Positions 35,305 through 43,976 of a stretch of 64,000 nucleotides of DNA are shown in pieces. The stretch is from DASQFQ01 sp963730115. GTDB taxonomy: Bacteria > Actinomycetota > Thermoleophilia > Solirubrobacterales > Solirubrobacteraceae. The stretch's first letter is position 1. Each line of letters begins with the position of its first letter. The DNA lies in the NCBI GenBank assembly GCA_963730115.1, contig CAVSQM010000003.1, positions 1 through 64,000 of the forward strand, in the 5' to 3' direction. Position numbers and translations under genes: made by a program. The notes under the pieces are model-generated. The model ran no database searches. It saw only the letters and a program-made list of their open reading frames with translations, and had not been told where the DNA came from.

Positions 35305-36529
35305 ATGGCCGAAGTCACCGAAGAGGAGAGGGAACGGGCCGCCCAGCGCGAGCTGCCCGACCGCGACGCCGCACGCGAGTGGCTGGAGTCGATGATGCTC
35401 ATCCGCCGCTTCGAGGAGCGCGCCGGCGAGATGTACGCGAAGGCGAAGGTCGGCGGCTTCCTCCACCTCGCGATCGGCGAGGAGGCGACGATCGTCGGCG
35501 CCGTCCGCGCGATGCGCGACGAGGACTACCTGATCTCGACCTATCGCTCGCACGGGCACGCGCTGTCGCGCGGCGCCGACCCCGACAAGGTGATGGCCGA
35601 GCTGTTCGGCCGCGAGTCCGGCGTCTCGCACGGGCGCGGCGGCTCGATGCACATGTTCGACCTCGAGAACCGCTTCATGGGCGGCTACGGGATCGTCGGC
35701 GGCAACCTCCCGCTCTCCGCGGGCATGGCGCTCTCCTCCGACTACCGCGGCACCGAGGAGGTCACGCTGTGCGTGTTCGGTGACGGCGCCGCCAACCAGG
35801 GCACGTTCGGCGAGACGCTCAACCTCGCCGCCCTGTGGAAGCTGCCGGTCGTCTTCATGGTCACCAACAACCAGTTCGGCATGGGCACCGCGCTCGAGCG
35901 CCACTCCGCCGTCACCGACCTGCACCGCCGCGGCGAGGGCTTCGGCGTGCCCGGCATGCGCTGCGACGGCATGGACGTGCTCGACACCTACACCGTGATC
36001 GGCGAGGCGCTCAAGCAGGCGCGCGAGGAGCGCCAGCCGGTGCTCGTCGAGGCGATCACCTACCGCTTCCGCGGCCACTCGATGGCCGACCCGGAGGAGT
36101 ACCGGACCAAGGAGCAGGTCGCCGAGTGGCGCAAGAAGGACCCGATCCAGGTGTTCGCGCGCAAGCTCGAGGAGGAGGGCGTCCTCGAGGAGGGCGAGGC
36201 CGACAAGCTGGACGAGGCGGTCGTCAAGGTCGTCGACGACGCCGTGCGCTTCGCCGACAAGGCGGCCTTCCCGCCGCCCGAGTCGCTCTACGACGACCTC
36301 TACGTCTTCGGCGACCAGGTCAAGGGCTGGTACTCGGTCGACGAGCGCTCCGCCGGCGTGCACCCGGGCGAGAAGGAGCGCGAGATCGCACGAGAAGGAG
36401 CTCGGCCCCACCGGCGCCTACGGCGACGCGGTCGAGCAGGCCCAGCGCGAGGACCTCGGGCTCGACAAGGCGACCGACGAGGCGCAGGCCGAGGACGACG
36501 ACGCCGAAGAGGCCGAGGGCGACAAGTAA
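35305..36529 (+). CDS. pdhA: Pyruvate dehydrogenase-type E1 alpha subunit, frameshift near the 3' end
   Basis: Thiamine-diphosphate subunit that decarboxylates a 2-oxoacid. Core landmarks: MLIRRFEERAGEMYAKAKVGGFLHL, IGEEATIVGAV, TYRSHGHALSRG, HGRGGSMHMFD, and the ThDP motif GDGAANQGTFGETLNLAALW followed by NNQFGMGT. An extra base near 36,394 shifts the frame. As read, translation continues into the E1 beta gene as one 736-codon frame, but the intervening codons lack coding bias. The corrected frame gives an acidic tail (ATDEAQAEDDDAEEAEGDK) and a TAA at 36527-36529 that overlaps the E1 beta ATG. Confidence 0.92.
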
Positions 36530-37515
36530 TGGCGGTCCTCCGCTACCGCGAGGCGCTCAACCAGGCGCTGCGCGAGGAGATGCAGCGCGACGAGAACGTC
36601 TTCCTGATGGGCGAGGACATCGGCGTCTTCAACGGCGCCTTCAAGGTCACGAACGGGCTGCTCGACGAGTTCGGCGAGAAGCGCGTGCGCGACACGCCGA
36701 TCTCCGAGAACACGATCGTCGGCATGGGCGTCGGCTCCGCGATGACCGGGCTGCGGCCCGTCGTCGAGCTGATGACGATCAACTTCTCGCTGCTCGCCAT
36801 GGATCAGATGATCAACCACATGGCGACGATCCACTACATGTTCGGCGGCCAGGTGCGCGTGCCGATGGTGGTGCGGATGCCGCAGGGCGCCGGCCACCAG
36901 CTCGGCCCGACGCACTCGCACTCGTGGGAGGCGCTGTTCCTCCACGTCCCGGGCATGCTCGTCGCCACGCCGTCGACCGCGGCCGACGCCAAGGGCCTGC
37001 TGAAGTCGGCGATCCGCGACGACAACCCGGTCGTCTTCATCGAGCACGAGTACCTCTACGGCCAGCGCGGCGAGGTCCCGGAGGACGAGGACCACACCGT
37101 CGACTTCGGCCAGGCCGCGATCCGGCGCGAGGGCGACGACGTGACGCTGATCGGCATCTCGCGGATGGCGGTCACCGCCGAGAAGGCCGCCAAGGTGCTC
37201 GCCGACGAGCACGAGATCGAGGCCGAGGTGATCGACCCGCGCACGCTGCGCCCGCTCGACCTCGACACGATCCTCGAGTCGGTGCGCAAGACGAACCGCG
37301 CGGTGATCGTCGAGGAGGGCTGGCCGCACGGCGGCGTCGGCGCGAACCTGGCCGCGCTGATCCAGGAGCAGGCGTTCGACCACCTCGACGCCCCGGTCGG
37401 CCGCGTCACCGGCGCCGACCTGCCGATGCCGTACTCGAAGCCGCTCGAGCAGATCGCCTACCCGCACGAGCCGCAGATCGTCGAAGCGGTCATCGCGACC
37501 TTCCGCGATCTCTAG
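36529..37515 (+). CDS. pdhB: Pyruvate dehydrogenase-type E1 beta subunit
   Basis: 328-residue partner of E1 alpha. Landmarks: VFLMGEDIGVFNGAFKVTNGL, RVRDTPISENTIVGMGVGSAMTGLRPVVE pieces, FGGQVRVPMVVRMPQGAG, HSHSWEALFLHVPGMLVATPS, and the C-terminal transketolase-like domain with VIDPRTLRPLD. The ATG shares its A with the corrected E1 alpha stop (TAATG). The gene is followed by two hairpins. Confidence 0.95.
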   Translation: MAVLRYREALNQALREEMQRDENVFLMGEDIGVFNGAFKVTNGLLDEFGEKRVRDTPISENTIVGMGVGSAMTGLRPVVELMTINFSLLAMDQMINHMATIHYMFGGQVRVPMVVRMPQGAGHQLGPTHSHSWEALFLHVPGMLVATPSTAADAKGLLKSAIRDDNPVVFIEHEYLYGQRGEVPEDEDHTVDFGQAAIRREGDDVTLIGISRMAVTAEKAAKVLADEHEIEAEVIDPRTLRPLDLDTILESVRKTNRAVIVEEGWPHGGVGANLAALIQEQAFDHLDAPVGRVTGADLPMPYSKPLEQIAYPHEPQIVEAVIATFRDL

Positions 37516-37532
37516 CTGCGACAAGGTCGCAG
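37516..37532 (+). terminator. Short perfect hairpin after E1 beta
   Basis: CTGCGAC and GTCGCAG flank a 3-nt loop (AAG), beginning at the base after the stop codon. The stem is 7 bp with no following U tract. Possible terminator or mRNA-end stabiliser for pdhA-pdhB. Confidence 0.5.
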
Positions 37533-37542
37533 GAAGAGTTAG

Positions 37543-37582
37543 AACCGCCGGGGCGGTTGGGGCGCATCCCTTGCGTCCCCAA
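37543..37582 (+). other. Two adjacent hairpins in the leader of the DUF4331 gene
   Basis: AACCGCC/GGCGGTT (37543-37558) is followed by TTGGGGCGCA pairing with TGCGTCCCCAA (37557-37582, one bulge); they share two bases, so only one can form fully at a time. They lie 15-54 nt before the ATG at 37597, which has its own AAGGAG site. This could be a terminator pair or a leader switch; nothing identifies a ligand. Confidence 0.4.
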
Positions 37583-37596
37583 CTCAAGGAGCGCTC

Positions 37597-39047
37597 ATGC
37601 GCAGATCCACCGTCCTGGGCGCGGCCGCAGCCGCCGCGCTCGCCGCCGGTTCGCTGGCGGTTCCGGGCGTCTTCGGGTCGTCCCACCGAGAGGCGCCGAA
37701 GATCCTCGCCGACCCCACCGCGGACAACACGGACGTCTACGCGTTCACCGCGCCGGATGCGCCGAAGAGCCTGACCGTCGTGGCGAACTGGATCCCGCTG
37801 GAGGACCCGGCGGGTGGTCCGTACTTCGGCAAGCTCGACCCGAAGGCTCGCTACTACGTGAAGATCGACAACGACGGCGACGGGCGCGAGGACGTGGCCT
37901 ATCGCTGGAAGTTCAAGTCGACCTTCCGCAACCCGGAGTCGTTCCTCGACGCGGCGCCGACGGTCGACTCGGTCGACGATCCCGACATCAACTTCGTGCA
38001 GACGTACGACCTCTGGAAGGTCGACGTACGGCAAGCACGGCAAGAAGACGCACAAGCTGGGCAACGACATCCCGGTCGCGCCGGCCAACACGGGCCCGAA
38101 GACGGTCCCGAACTACGCCAAGGTGCAGGCGGGCGCGGTGCGCGGCGCTGCCGGGCGGCGGCAAGACGTTCGTCGGCCCGTCCGACGATCCGTTCTTCGT
38201 CGATCTCGGTGCCGTCTTCGACGGCATCAACATCGACAAGCCGGGTCGCCCGGGCATCGGGCTCGGCAACCAGGGCGGCGGCAAGGACGACGTGGCGTCG
38301 TACAACACGCACTCGTTCGTCCTGCAGGTGCCGGAGTCCGAGGTCACGCGTGACGGCAAGAGCGTCGCGGACATGAAGGCCGGCAACGCCGCGGTCGGCG
38401 TGTGGGCGACGACGGAGCGTCGCCGCGTGCAGGTGCTCGGTCACCACAAGCGTCACGGGAAGCGCTGGGTGCAGGTCTCGCGCCTCGGCAACCCGCTGAT
38501 CAACGAGGTGATCATCCCGATCGGGCAGAAGGACAAGTTCAACCGGACGTCGCCGGCGAACGACGCGGCGAACTTCGGCAAGTACGCGCTGGCTCCGGAG
38601 CCCGCGCGGCTGCTCAACGCCCTGTTCAAGCTGGGCGTGAAGGAGACCAACCGGACGGACATCGTCCAGGCGCTGCTGACCGGCGTCCCGGGGCTGACCC
38701 AGATCGGGTCGAAGCCGGCGGCGGCGGACACGCTGAAGCTCAACCTCGGCGTGGCGCCGAGCGCGATGCCGAACCGCTTCGGCGTGCTGGCGGGCGATCT
38801 GGCCGGCTTCCCGAACGGGCGGCGGCTGGCGGACGACGTCACCGACATCGAGCTCCGCGTCATCGCGGGCGCGCTGCTGAAGCCCTCCGAGGGCGGCAAG
38901 CAGATCCCGCTCGGCGACGGCGTCGACCAGAACGACAAGCCGTTCCGGTCGAGCTTCCCGTACGTGGCGCTGCCCACGGACGGGTTGACCGGGCTGAACA
39001 AGCGGACGGAGCCGGCGCACGCGCCGGTCCCGCAGCCGCCGGCCTGA
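37597..39047 (+). CDS. Secreted DUF4331 family protein, two frameshifts
   Basis: Exported protein of about 482 residues. After a signal peptide (MRRSTVLG plus Ala-rich core) it reads SSHREAPKILADPTADNTDVYAF, the typical DUF4331 opening. The fold continues through RYYVKIDNDGDGREDVAYRWKFKSTF, and later DPFFVDLGAVFDGINIDKPGRP, SFVLQVPESEV and FPYVALPTDGLTGLNK. Extra bases near 38,026 and 38,146 shift the frame twice (+1 each); all three frames join into one family-like protein. Function unknown. AAGGAG is 6 nt before the ATG. It heads the metal-related block. Confidence 0.88.
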
Positions 39048-39062
39048 GTCCACGAGGCGTGA

Positions 39063-39092
39063 GGCGGGGCCGCGACGGATCGCGGCCCCGCC
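39063..39092 (+). terminator. Strong hairpin terminator candidate after the DUF4331 gene
   Basis: GGCGGGGCCGCGA (39063-39075) pairs perfectly with TCGCGGCCCCGCC (39080-39092) around the loop CGGA: 13 base pairs, nearly all G-C. It lies 16 nt after the stop codon and 24 nt before the next ATG. No U tract follows. Confidence 0.8.
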
Positions 39093-39116
39093 CTCGCGCC
39101 GCCTCGGAGACCTCCC

Positions 39117-40357
39117 ATGACCTTCCTCGTGAACACCTCCTTCCGCCGCGCTCGCGCTCGCCGCGGGCCTGGCCTTCCTCGTCGCGCTCGTCGTGCTGTC
39201 GGCGGGCGGGACGATCAGCGCTGCCCGTCGCCGGGCGCCGGCGCGCCGAGATCCGCCGCCTGCAGGCGGCCGTCGCGTCGTCGCGCCGCGCCGCGCGGCG
39301 CGGCAGACGAGTACCTGCAGCGCATGCGCGAGACCGGCGACCCCGCGTACTACACGCGCGCCGAGTCGCTGCTGCGCGGCGTGCTCGCCCGCGACCCCGA
39401 CAACGCCGACGCGCTGGTCGCGCTCGGCGGCCTCGCGCTGTCGCGCCACGACTTCCGCGGCGGGCTCGCGCTCGCGCGGCGGGCGGACGCCGGGCTGTCG
39501 GCGCTGCCGGTACGAGGTCGACGCGCTCGTCGAGCTCGGACGCTACGGCGAGGCGCGGCGCGTGCTGCAGCGGCTCGCGAACCTCAAGCCGAACCTCTCC
39601 ACCTACGCGCGGGTCTCGTACTTGCGCGAGCTCCACGGCGACCTGCCGCGGGGCGGCGAGCGCGCTGGCGCTGGCCTCCGCGGCCGGCGGGCCGGCGCCC
39701 GAGAACGCGGCCGCCATCGACGTGTTGCGCGGCGACCTCGCGCTGGTGCGAGGGCGGCCGCGCGAGGCGCGCGCGGCGTACGCACGCGCCCTGGTGACGG
39801 TGCCGGAGTACGCGCCGGCGGAGGCGGGCCGCGCGCGGCTGGCGGCGTCCCACGGAAACCTGACCGCCTCGATCCGCCGCTGGCGGGCGCTCGTGGCGCG
39901 GCTTCCGCTGCCCGAGTACGTCATCGGGCTCGGTGAGGCGGAGCTGGCCGCCGGCCGGGTTCGGGCCGCGCGTGAGGACTTCGCGCTGGTGCGGGTGCAG
40001 CAGCGGCTGCTCGCGCGGGCCGGCGTGAACACGGACGTCGAGCTCGCGGTGTTCGAGAGCGACCACGGCGACGCGGCGCGTGGGCTGCGGCTCGCGCGGC
40101 GGGCGTGGGCGGCGGCGCCGAGCGTGCGCTCCGCCGACGCGCTCGGCTGGGCGCTGACGCGCAGCGGCCGGCGCGAGGAAGGGCTGGGCTGGGCGCGGCG
40201 CGCGCGGCGGCTCGGGTCCGCGGACCCGCTGTTCGCGTTCCACGCCGGCATGGCCGCGCGCGGTGGCGAGCGGCAGCGGCTGCTGCGGTTCGCGCTCGAG
40301 CATGGGCTCGGGGCGCGGCCGTGGCAGGCGAAGCAGGCGCGGGAGGCGCTCCGATGA
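39117..40357 (+). CDS. Membrane-anchored tetratricopeptide-repeat protein, broken by about five frameshifts
   Basis: Pieces from three frames join into one protein of about 410 residues: an N-terminal membrane segment (LALAAGLAFLVALVVLSAGG), AEIRRLQAAVASSRRAA, then TPR units such as YYTRAESLLRGVLARDPDNADALVALGGLAL, YEVDALVELGRYGEARRVLQRLANLKP and AAIDVLRGDLALVRGRPREARAAYARALVTVPEY pieces, to the stop at 40357. Shifts fall near 39,150, 39,225, 39,300, 39,508 and 39,655, each +1, which points to inserted bases rather than decay. The protein is probably a scaffold for the DUF4331/NicO neighbours. The stop overlaps the NicO ATG (ATGA). Confidence 0.75.
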
Positions 40358-41687
40358 GGCGCGCGCTCCTGCTCTTCGTCGTGCTCTTCGCCGCGCTGGC
40401 GGCGCCCGCGGGCGCGCACCCGCTGGGCAACTTCTCGATCAACCACGTCGCCGAGGTGTCGGTCTCCGCCGACCGTGTCGACGTCCGCTACCTGCTCGAC
40501 CAGGCGGAGATCCCGACGTTCCAGGCGCGCGGCATCCCGCGGGCGGAGCAGGTGCGGCGGGCGCGCGCGGAGGTGCTGCGGCGCCTGCGCGTCGAGGCCG
40601 ACGGGCGGCCGCTGACCCTGGCGCCCGGAACGCCGCGGCTCGAGCTGCGCCCGGGCGCGGGCGGGCTGGAGACGACCCGCTTCGAGCTCGCGCTCAGCGC
40701 GCGGGTGCGGGCGCGCGAAGGTCGTGGTGCGCGACGGCACGTTCCCCGGCCGGGTCGGGTGGCGCGCGGTCGTCGTGCGGCCCGGCGAGGGCACCGCGGT
40801 GCGCTCCAGCGTGCCCGCCACGGACCCGACGCGCGGCCTCACCCGCTATCCCGGGCGACGCTGAGACGCCCCCGCCGACATCCGCACCGCGCGGCTCGAC
40901 GTGCGGCCCGGAGCCGGCACCGTCGAGGCCGCGCCCGGACCGGACGCGAAGGGCGGCGCGGAGCGGCGGCGGAGGCGACCGCGGCGGCGAGGCGGGCTTC
41001 GCCGGCCTCTTCGAGGACGCCGCCTCCGGCGAGGGCGTGCTGATCCTGCTGCTGCTCGCCGCGTTCGGGTGGGGCGCGGTGCACGCGCTCTCCCCCGGCC
41101 ACGGCAAGGCCATGGTCGCCGCGTACCTCGTCGGCACGCGCGGGACCGCGAAGCACGCGGCCGCGCTCGGCGCGACCGTCACGGTCACGCATACGGCCGG
41201 CGTGCTGCTGCTCGGCGTCGTCGCGCTCACGCTGTCGGCGTTCGTGCTGCCCGAGCAGCTGTACCCGTGGCTGAACCTGGCCTCGGGCGTGCTCGTGGTG
41301 GTGGTCGGCGCCGCGGTGCTGCGCTCGCGGGCGCGGAAGCGGAAGGCGCACACGCACGGGCACCATCACCATCACCACCCGGAGGACCTCTCCGCGCGCG
41401 GCATCCTCGCGATGGGCGCGTCGGCCGGGCTGATCCCCTGCCCGTCGGCGCTCGTCGTCCTGCTCGCCGCCGTGGCCCAGAACCAGCTCGCGCTCGGGCT
41501 CGTGATGATCGTCGCCTTCAGCCTCGGGCTGGCGGCCACCCTCACCGGGCTGGGGATCGCGGTGGTGCACGCCACGCGCCTGCCGATGCCCGGCCGGCTC
41601 GCCTCCGTGCTCCCGACCGCGAGCGCGTTCGTGATCGTCGGCGTCGGCGTGATGCTCACGTTCCAGGCCGCCGGGCAACTCACGTGA
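40354..41687 (+). CDS. NicO/RcnA-like nickel-cobalt transporter, several frameshifts in the N-terminal half
   Basis: About 440 residues. It opens with a signal-like segment, then HPLGNFSINHVAEVSVSADRVDVRYLLDQAEIP, an extracytoplasmic domain common in this group. The membrane half has the metal-site motif VHALSPGHGKAMVAAYLVG, helices, a His-rich cytoplasmic loop (HTHGHHHHHHPEDL) and the partner motif GLIPCPSALVVLLAA. This matches the NicO/RcnA superfamily of nickel and cobalt permeases; import or export cannot be told from sequence. Single-base shifts near 40,720, 40,850, 40,875 and 40,975 break the domain linker. It is followed by a Fur-family regulator and cbiMNQO. Confidence 0.82.
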
Positions 41688-41765
41688 TCCGATCGTGGAC
41701 CGGCTGCGAAGAGGGAATCGACCAGGCCGAGCGGGAGCGGCGCGACCTGAGAAGGAGCCCCCTGC
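41688..41765 (+). promoter_or_regulatory. Leader before the Fur-family gene, possible cobalamin-riboswitch remnant
   Basis: This 78-nt gap holds GAAGAGGGAATC, then GAGCGGGAGCGGCGCGACCTGA, then AAGGAG 8 nt before an ATG at 41766. GAAGAGGGAA and the AGCGG...GCGC..CTGA pattern recall parts of the adenosylcobalamin aptamer often found before cbiM operons. However, the segment is far shorter than a full aptamer and the core GCCACTG is absent. Low confidence. Confidence 0.15.
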
Positions 41766-41793
41766 ATGACCGTTTCGCATCTTCGCGGAGCCG

Positions 41794-42243
41794 TTGCCCC
41801 TGCCCACACCGCTCGCCGCGCTCGGCACCCTGCGTGCCCGCGGGCTGCGGATCTCGGAGACCCGCCGCCTCGTCGTCGACGCGCTGTTCGCGGCCGACGC
41901 CCCGGTCAGCGCCGATGGGCTGGCCCGCGCCGTCGGCGCCGACCCGGGGTCGATCTACCGCAACCTCGAGGCGCTCGAGGCCGCCGGCGTCGTCCGCCAC
42001 ATCCACGTCGGCCACGCCGCCGGGCGCTACGTCCTCAGCGACCGTCACGAGGGCGGCTACGCCGCGTGCGAGCGCTGCGGCCGCTTCGAGCCCGTCGACC
42101 CTGAGCGCCTCGGCGCCGTCCGCGCACTGCTCGAGGACGCGCTCGGCTACGAGGTCCGCTTCAGCCACTTCCCGATCGTGGGCATCTGCCCGACCTGCCG
42201 TTCCCGTCCGACCCAGGAGGAGGACCACCATGCACATTCCTGA
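41794..42243 (+). CDS. Fur-family metalloregulator (Zur/Nur-like)
   Basis: About 149 residues with the Fur layout: winged helix (LRISETRRLVVDALFAADAPVSADGLARAV, SIYRNLEALEAAGVVRHI) then a dimer/metal domain (RHEGGYAACERCGRFEPV, FSHFPIVGICPTC). Two CxxC pairs could hold structural zinc; the sensor site differs from the HHHDH of Fur. Start unclear: AAGGAG precedes an ATG at 41766 that is out of frame, while the in-frame codons from 41770 show coding bias, so one base is probably missing or extra just after that ATG. Its position between NicO and cbiM suggests a nickel, cobalt or zinc sensor for them. Confidence 0.85.
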   Translation: MPLPTPLAALGTLRARGLRISETRRLVVDALFAADAPVSADGLARAVGADPGSIYRNLEALEAAGVVRHIHVGHAAGRYVLSDRHEGGYAACERCGRFEPVDPERLGAVRALLEDALGYEVRFSHFPIVGICPTCRSRPTQEEDHHAHS

Positions 42244-42898
42244 CGGCTTTCTCAGCACCGAGGTCGCGCTCGCGTGCGCGGTCCCCGCGGCCGCTGCCGT
42301 CGCGTACTCGATCAAGCGCGCCGACGTCGACCTCGACGACCGCCGCGTGCCGCTGCTCGGCGTCACCGCCGCGTTCGTGTTCGCGGCGCAGATGCTCAAC
42401 TTCCCGGTCGCGGGAGGGACCAGCGGCCACTTCCTCGGCGCCGCGCTCGCGGCCGTCCTGCTCGGGCCGTGGATGGCCTGCCTGGTGCTCAGCGTCGTGC
42501 TCGCCGCGCAGGCGTTCGTGTTCGCCGACGGCGGCATCACCGCGCTGGGCGCCAACATCCTCAACATGGGCGTGGTCGGCGCGCTCGTCGTCGGCGGGCT
42601 GATGGTGCTGGCCCGCACGGTCGTGCCCGACCGCCGCGGCGCGCTGCTCGCCGTCACCGCCGTCGGCGCCTGGCTCGCGGTCATGGCCGGCGCCGCCGCC
42701 ACCTCGCTCGAGCTCGCGATCTCGGGCACCGTCCCGCTCGGCACGGTGCTGCCGGCGATGCTCGGCGTCCACGCGATCATCGCCACCGGCGAGGCCGTCA
42801 TCACCGTCGCCGCGGTCAGCGCCGTCTTCGCGGGCCGGCCCGACCTCGTCCGCGCCTGGCGACCGTCGTGGCGCACGCAACCCGTCCCCGCCGCCTGA
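42230..42898 (+). CDS. cbiM: Cobalt/nickel ECF transporter substrate-binding membrane protein CbiM
   Basis: 222-residue membrane protein. The N-terminus MHIPDGFLS carries the metal-binding His2 of the CbiM/NikM family. Further landmarks: AAQMLNFPVAGGTSGHFLGAALAAVLLGPW and GANILNMGVVGA pieces. AGGAGGAGG is about 6 nt before the ATG, which overlaps the end of the regulator gene by 14 bp. First gene of cbiM-cbiN-cbiQ-cbiO, an importer for Co2+ or Ni2+. Confidence 0.95.
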   Translation: MHIPDGFLSTEVALACAVPAAAAVAYSIKRADVDLDDRRVPLLGVTAAFVFAAQMLNFPVAGGTSGHFLGAALAAVLLGPWMACLVLSVVLAAQAFVFADGGITALGANILNMGVVGALVVGGLMVLARTVVPDRRGALLAVTAVGAWLAVMAGAAATSLELAISGTVPLGTVLPAMLGVHAIIATGEAVITVAAVSAVFAGRPDLVRAWRPSWRTQPVPAA

Positions 42899-42909
42899 GA
42901 GGAGCCCTC

Positions 42910-43206
42910 ATGCGCCTGTTCATCGTCCTGGCCCTCGCGCTCGCGATCGGTCTCGCCACCGCTGTCTCCCCGTACGCGTCGAGCTCGCCCGACGGGCTCG
43001 AGAAGGTCGCCGAGCAGAAGGCGTTCCTCGACCAGGGCCGGCTCGCCGCCATCCAGGAGGACTCGCCGGTGCCCGACTACGCCTTCCCGGGCGTCGGCGA
43101 CGCCCGCCTCGCCACCGGGCTGGCCGGGTTCGCCGGCACGCTCGGGGTATTCGCCCTCGGTTACGGCCTCGCCGCGGTGGTCCGCCGCCGGCCCGTGCCC
43201 GCGTGA
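42910..43206 (+). CDS. cbiN: CbiN-like PDGLE-domain protein
   Basis: 98-residue protein with an N-terminal and a C-terminal membrane helix and the PDGLE sequence (SSPDGLEKVAEQKAF) near residue 28 that defines the auxiliary subunit of cobalt transporters. GAGGAG is a few nt before the ATG. The stop overlaps the cbiQ GTG (GTGA). Confidence 0.93.
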   Translation: MRLFIVLALALAIGLATAVSPYASSSPDGLEKVAEQKAFLDQGRLAAIQEDSPVPDYAFPGVGDARLATGLAGFAGTLGVFALGYGLAAVVRRRPVPA

Positions 43207-43976
43207 GCCCGCTGTGCGCCCACGACCTCGGTGGCACCGGGGTCGTGGGCGACCCCGCCGGGCCGGTGCACCGCCTCGACCCGCGCGTGAAGCTGCTCGG
43301 GTTCGGCGGGCTCACGCTCGTCGCGGTGTCCGCGCCGCTCGATGCCTGGCCCGCGTACGCCGCCTGCGCGCTCGCCCTGATCACGCTCGCCGCGCTCGCT
43401 CGCGTCGGCCCGCGCGTGCTGTGGACCCGCGCGCGGGTGATCGTGCCGCTCGTCGTCTTCGTCGCCGCCTTCCTGCCGTTCGTGCGCGGCGGCGCGCAGG
43501 TCGACGTCGGGCCGCTCTCCGTCTCGGAGGAGGGGCTCGCCACGTTCGCGACGGTCACCGCGAAGGCCGCCCTCGGCACGCTCAGCGCCGTCCTGCTCGG
43601 CGCCACGACCTCGTTCCCCGACCTCCTGCACGCGCTCGAGCGGCTGCGCGTGCCGCGCCTCCCGGTGCTCGTCGCCGCGTTCATGTACCGCTACCTGTTC
43701 GTGATCGCCGACGAGACGCGGCGGATGCGCGCGGCGCTGACCGCGCGCGCCTACCGGCCGCGCCACCTCGGCCACGCCGGTGCCCTCGGCCGGCTCGCGA
43801 CCGCGCTCTTCCTCCGCAGCCACGAGCGCGGCGAGCGCGTCTACCTGGCGATGCTCGCGCGCGGCTACACCGGTTCGATGCCGCGCCTCGACGCGCTCGT
43901 CCTGCAGCGCGCCGACCTGCTGTTCCTCGCCGCGCTCGCGCTGGCGCTGCTCCCGATCCGGGTGCTGGCGGCATGA
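43203..43976 (+). CDS. cbiQ: ECF transporter transmembrane protein CbiQ
   Basis: 257-residue coupling subunit (EcfT type). It opens with DLGGTGVVGDPAGPVHRLDPRVKLLG. The two coupling-helix motifs are seen as TARAYRPR near 186 and LARGYTGSMP near 222 (Ala-Arg-Gly type), and these contact the ATPase. GTG start inside the cbiN stop; its own stop overlaps the cbiO ATG. Confidence 0.94.
   Translation: MSPLCAHDLGGTGVVGDPAGPVHRLDPRVKLLGFGGLTLVAVSAPLDAWPAYAACALALITLAALARVGPRVLWTRARVIVPLVVFVAAFLPFVRGGAQVDVGPLSVSEEGLATFATVTAKAALGTLSAVLLGATTSFPDLLHALERLRVPRLPVLVAAFMYRYLFVIADETRRMRAALTARAYRPRHLGHAGALGRLATALFLRSHERGERVYLAMLARGYTGSMPRLDALVLQRADLLFLAALALALLPIRVLAA

Noticed and set aside
35305..37515. Apparent natural fusion of E1 alpha and E1 beta (736 codons)
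   Set aside because: Codons between about 36,395 and 36,528 lack coding bias, while the +1 frame encodes a sensible acidic tail and a TAATG overlap. A one-base insertion explains the fusion.
41361..41378. CACCATCACCATCACCAC, which looks like a cloning His-tag
   Set aside because: It sits in the middle of the NicO/RcnA-type gene, where a His-rich cytoplasmic loop is expected; no vector sequence flanks it.
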